A stretch of DNA of 5,238 nt from an uncultured Pseudomonadota bacterium (GTDB lineage Bacteria > Pseudomonadota > Alphaproteobacteria > RF32 > CAG-239): positions 1 to 5,238 of the forward strand of contig CACXFX010000015.1 of the NCBI GenBank assembly GCA_902767055.1. Reading direction: 5' to 3'. The notes beneath the pieces are model-generated. The model did no database searches. It had not been told where the DNA came from and was given only the letters and a program-made list of their open reading frames with translations. Below are positions 5,198-5,238 of the stretch, piece by piece. A program made the position numbers and the translations under genes. Positions within the stretch are counted from its first letter, which is position 1. Each line of letters begins with the position of its first letter.

Positions 5198-5238
5198 GCA
5201 CTTATTTTATTTAGATTGTATAAACACCAAAAGTGTCA

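Noticed and set aside
5224..5236. Terminator of an upstream minus-strand gene (ACAC/GTGT hairpin with TTTATA after it)
   Set aside because: The stem is only 4 bp, the T run is short, and the window edge cuts the context, so it cannot be supported.
1..5238. CRISPR array or phage genes
   Set aside because: No regularly spaced repeats and no phage-type ORF are present; the only multi-copy motifs are short A/T runs and the TTATTCAA pair.

Overview
All the recognisable genes in this window lie on the minus strand, so transcription runs from high to low coordinates. The DNA is AT-rich with many A/T homopolymer runs. The encoded proteins point to a Gram-negative bacterium: a Calvin-type class II fructose-bisphosphate aldolase, a Sec signal peptide ending in Ala-Leu-Ala, and a surface-polysaccharide cassette. 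A low-GC, possibly host-associated alphaproteobacterium would fit, but that is inference and no rRNA is present to settle it.

In transcription order the window starts with an AT-rich promoter region (5238-5116). A three-gene sugar cassette follows: a WecB-type UDP-GlcNAc 2-epimerase (5115-3985), a GT32-type glycosyltransferase (3988-3173) and a GT8-type glycosyltransferase (3185-2220). Adjacent genes overlap by 4 and 13 bases, so this is a tightly coupled operon. It probably makes UDP-ManNAc and transfers sugars to a capsule, lipopolysaccharide or similar glycan. After a 138-base gap with its own candidate promoter comes the aldolase gene fba (2081-1047), closed by a clear intrinsic terminator. 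Then comes queH (947-405), for the last step of queuosine synthesis; its own terminator hairpin appears to be encoded by its last sense codons.

The most interesting part is the 322-base stretch 404-83, which has no recognisable protein gene. Its right part holds a complete small-RNA transcription unit on the minus strand: a near-consensus promoter (TTGACA, 17-base spacer, extended TTTAAT), about 110 bases with several possible hairpins, and a terminator with a seven-T run. I do not recognise the RNA family. Its left part (122-239) folds into nested perfect 8-bp stems that compete with a 6-bp stem. It is flanked by TTGAC on both sides and resembles either a switching leader or the hairpin ends of a tiny IS200/IS605-type element. 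Just beyond it, at 82-1, begins a secreted protein cut off by the window edge.

The housekeeping genes (fba, queH) and the glycosyltransferases differ in base composition: sampled 60-base lines hold 23-30 G/C in fba but 14 and 21 in GT8. This fits separate origins, as is common for polysaccharide loci.
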